DNA from: Nitrospirota bacterium
Lineage (GTDB): Bacteria > Nitrospirota > 9FT-COMBO-42-15 > HDB-SIOI813
Assembly: GCA_016234155.1 (NCBI GenBank)
Contig: JACRGZ010000036.1
Span: forward strand, 1-24,320
Reading direction: 5' to 3'
DNA length: 24,320 bases
Shown here piece by piece: positions 22,792 to 24,320 of the stretch (the first letter of the stretch is position 1; every line of letters starts with the position of its first letter). The notes beneath the pieces are model-generated. The model was not told where the DNA came from, ran no database searches, and saw nothing but the letters and a program-made list of their open reading frames with translations. A program made the translations under genes and the position numbers.

Positions 22792-23348
22792 CTTACCCTT
22801 TCAATAAATTCCCCTGTACGGGTGTCAACCTTTATAATATCCCCCTCATTCAGATATAGCGGGACCTTTACTGCTGCGCCTGTCTCAAGGACTGCCGGCT
22901 TTGCCCCGCCTGTAGCAGTATCACCCCTTTTGCCGGGCTCTGTCTTAACAATCACAAGCTCGACAGACAATGGGAGGTCTATCCCGATTGGATTCTCATC
23001 AAAATATAAAATATTCAGAACCATATTTTCCTTGAGATAGTTTTTACTCTCTCCAAGCTGTTCCTCGCGCAGAAATAACTGCTCATATGTATTGATATCC
23101 ATGAACCAGTATTGCCCTTCGGCGCAATAAAGGTATTGAACCTCCTTCTCTTCTAAATTCGGCTCATCAAGCTTCTCAGCCACCCTGAATGTACGCTCAA
23201 GGATACTGCCGCTTTTAAGGCTCTTTAATTTGGTCCTGCAGAATGCCCCGCCCTTTCCAGGCTTTACATGCTGCGCATCTACGACTATATATGGTTCGCC
23301 GTCCAATTCTACCTTGTGTCCACCCCTCAGATCACCTACGGTTATCAA
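22788..23348 (-). CDS. efp: Translation elongation factor P
   Basis: EF-P relieves ribosome stalling at polyproline. The 186-residue product from TTG at 23348 starts ITVGDLRGGHKVELDGEPY and has KPGKGGAF with K32 at the tip that is modified in other species, and the three-domain length is normal. A longer frame opens at a GTG (23399), but its first residues are read from family D repeat DNA. The TTG has AGGAGG 8 bases upstream and gives the standard family length, so it is preferred. The downstream accB overlaps by 4 bases. Several secreted and flagellar proteins here contain Pro-rich stretches, but a specific link is not shown. Confidence 0.94.
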   Translation of the reverse strand: MITVGDLRGGHKVELDGEPYIVVDAQHVKPGKGGAFCRTKLKSLKSGSILERTFRVAEKLDEPNLEEKEVQYLYCAEGQYWFMDINTYEQLFLREEQLGESKNYLKENMVLNILYFDENPIGIDLPLSVELVIVKTEPGKRGDTATGGAKPAVLETGAAVKVPLYLNEGDIIKVDTRTGEFIERVR

Positions 23349-23364
23349 AGTCGGAACCTCCTTT

Positions 23365-23412
23365 TTGGACAGACCTAAAGGTCTGTCCCTACGTCTCACT
23401 TCTCACGTCTCA
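23365..23412. repeat. Repeat family D between aroQ and efp
   Basis: GGACAGACC-taaa-GGTCTGTCC with the ACGTCTC tandem tail, as at 11982-12031. Read on the minus strand it encodes the last residues (VRREK) and stop of AroQ. Confidence 0.8.
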
Positions 23413-23839
23413 CTATTTCAACTGCAGCCCTCAACCCCAACAGATAGCTGTTTATTCCAAACCCTGAAATCTGTCCAACAGCAACCGGAGAGATATACGA
23501 GTAATGACGGAATTCCTCCCTGCTGTATACATTTGACATATGCACCTCCACAGTCGGCACAGATGCGGCCGCTACCGCATCACGGATTGCAACACTTGTG
23601 TGAGTATAACCTCCGGGATTTATCACAACGGCATCGTATCTGCCGGCTGCATCCTGTATCCTGTCTATAATTGCCCCTTCAGAATTTGACTGAAAGATTG
23701 TAACCTCCACACAAAGCTCTTCTGCAATCCCTCTGACTGCCTCGTTTATCTCGTCAAGGGTTGCAGTCCCATAGACCCCTGTCTCCCTCTTTCCGAGCAT
23801 GTTCAGGTTCGGACCATGGATAATCAGTATCTTTTCCAC
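23396..23839 (-). CDS. aroQ: 3-dehydroquinate dehydratase, type II
   Basis: AroQ converts 3-dehydroquinate to 3-dehydroshikimate in the shikimate pathway. The 147-residue type II enzyme has HGPNLNMLGKRE, catalytic Y23, the NPGGYTHTSVAIRDA substrate-binding stretch, and H100 in VEVHMSNVYSREEFR. The start is GTG with GAGG upstream. The final residues VRREK and the stop come from repeat family D (GTGAGACGTGAGAAGTGA), just beyond the conserved fold, so activity should be intact. It leads the aroQ-efp-accB-accC run. Confidence 0.96.
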   Translation of the reverse strand: MEKILIIHGPNLNMLGKRETGVYGTATLDEINEAVRGIAEELCVEVTIFQSNSEGAIIDRIQDAAGRYDAVVINPGGYTHTSVAIRDAVAAASVPTVEVHMSNVYSREEFRHYSYISPVAVGQISGFGINSYLLGLRAAVEIVRREK

Positions 23840-23850
23840 TCATTACCTCT

Positions 23851-24009
23851 TCTACAGCCGACCATAAAGGTCGGCGCTACTGCTTAATTGCAAAATTAAA
23901 CGATATAAAATAGTTGTCATCCCCGAATGCTTTTATCGGGGATATGGCTTATAAACCAGATTCCCGATAAAACACTTCGGGAATGACATAATAACTAATA
24001 CTTTTACAA
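23851..24009. repeat. Repeat L hairpin and degenerate family J relic upstream of aroQ
   Basis: GCCGACC-ataa-AGGTCGGC lies at 23852-23870. From 23917 to about 24009 a family J core is recognisable (GTCATCCCCGA ... TCGGGAATGACA) but the outer arms are worn (ACTTTTACAAG for ACTTTTGCAAG). Confidence 0.7.
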
Positions 24010-24016
24010 GTAAGCG

Positions 24017-24320
24017 CTACCTCCTGTTTTTATGTACACTGGCAAGAAAATCACCGAGACGCTCTATCTGCCTTTTTCTCCTGTGCCTGTCTGTCAAATC
24101 AGCCAATTTACTCATTACCGACTCCTTACCAGGCTCTCTCTCCAGAATACGCCTGTAGATATCTGCCCCCTTATCTATCTCTCCCTGTGCAACATACAGA
24201 TCCCCCATGGTTTCTGTAGCAAGTTCGTCGATGACATCCATAGGCACATCAGGCACATCCGCAGGCTTTGCATCTTTTTCACCTGAAAATACCCTTCGTG
24301 GGGGCCCCCCCCCCCCCCCC
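24017..24320 (-). CDS. TPR-repeat protein, C-terminal part, cut by the right edge
   Basis: The frame stays open to the edge, so only the last 100 or so residues are seen. It contains a TPR-like repeat (GDLYVAQGEIDKGADIYRRIL, followed by EREPGKESVMSKLADL) and a basic C-terminus. In-frame Met/GTG codons such as 24256 are internal. It may be upstream in the same unit as aroQ, but 177 bases of repeats lie between. Function not assignable. The last 16-20 bases of the window are a C-run that may be an assembly or contig-end artefact, so the exact upstream sequence should not be trusted. Confidence 0.6.
   Translation of the reverse strand, partial: GGGGGPPRRVFSGEKDAKPADVPDVPMDVIDELATETMGDLYVAQGEIDKGADIYRRILEREPGKESVMSKLADLTDRHRRKRQIERLGDFLASVHKNRR

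Noticed and set aside
23349..23399. N-terminal extension of EF-P to a GTG
   Set aside because: The added residues are read from a family D repeat, and the TTG with AGGAGG gives the family's usual start and length.

Overview
The window carries most of a flagellar basal-body/hook operon of a Gram-negative-type bacterium, then its regulatory genes, then a housekeeping block. The taxon is not provable from sequence alone. The mix of FlrBC/FleQ-like sigma-54 regulators, an aroQ-efp-accB-accC block and many dispersed intergenic repeats suggests Nitrospirota or a Desulfobacterota-like lineage (inference).

Region 1, about 1-12914, all on the minus strand. Read in the direction of transcription it runs flgB-flgC-fliE-fliF-fliG-fliH-fliI-fliJ-ylxF(motE-like)-fliK-flgD-flgE, then fliL-fliM running off the left edge. 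This is the Bacillus-type fla/che order. It encodes the rod, MS-ring, rotor switch, export ATPase complex, hook cap, hook and hook-length ruler. A near-consensus sigma-54 promoter precedes flgB and a consensus one precedes fliL.

Region 2, 13260-19356, minus strand: a FleQ/NtrC-type regulator with its own sigma-70-like promoter, then a secreted TPR protein behind a consensus sigma-54 promoter, then a soluble histidine kinase (FlrB-like) and a second NtrC-type regulator (FlrC-like). The arrangement suggests a cascade: first regulator, then TPR-kinase-FlrC, then the structural operons.

Region 3, 19560-24320: a Fis-like gene and an HU gene on the plus strand, then on the minus strand a small zinc-ribbon protein, accC, accB, efp, aroQ and a partial TPR gene cut by the right edge.

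The most unusual aspect is the repeat load. At least a dozen repeat families (named A to P here) fill almost every intergenic gap. They supply stop codons and C-terminal residues to several genes. They also appear in frame inside fliK, ylxF and flgB. One inverted-repeat element (family J) has an exact 7-bp target-site duplication, and another copy of it is nested inside family G. Two sigma-54 promoters (fliL and the TPR gene) share a motif about 120-140 bp upstream that could be the activator site.
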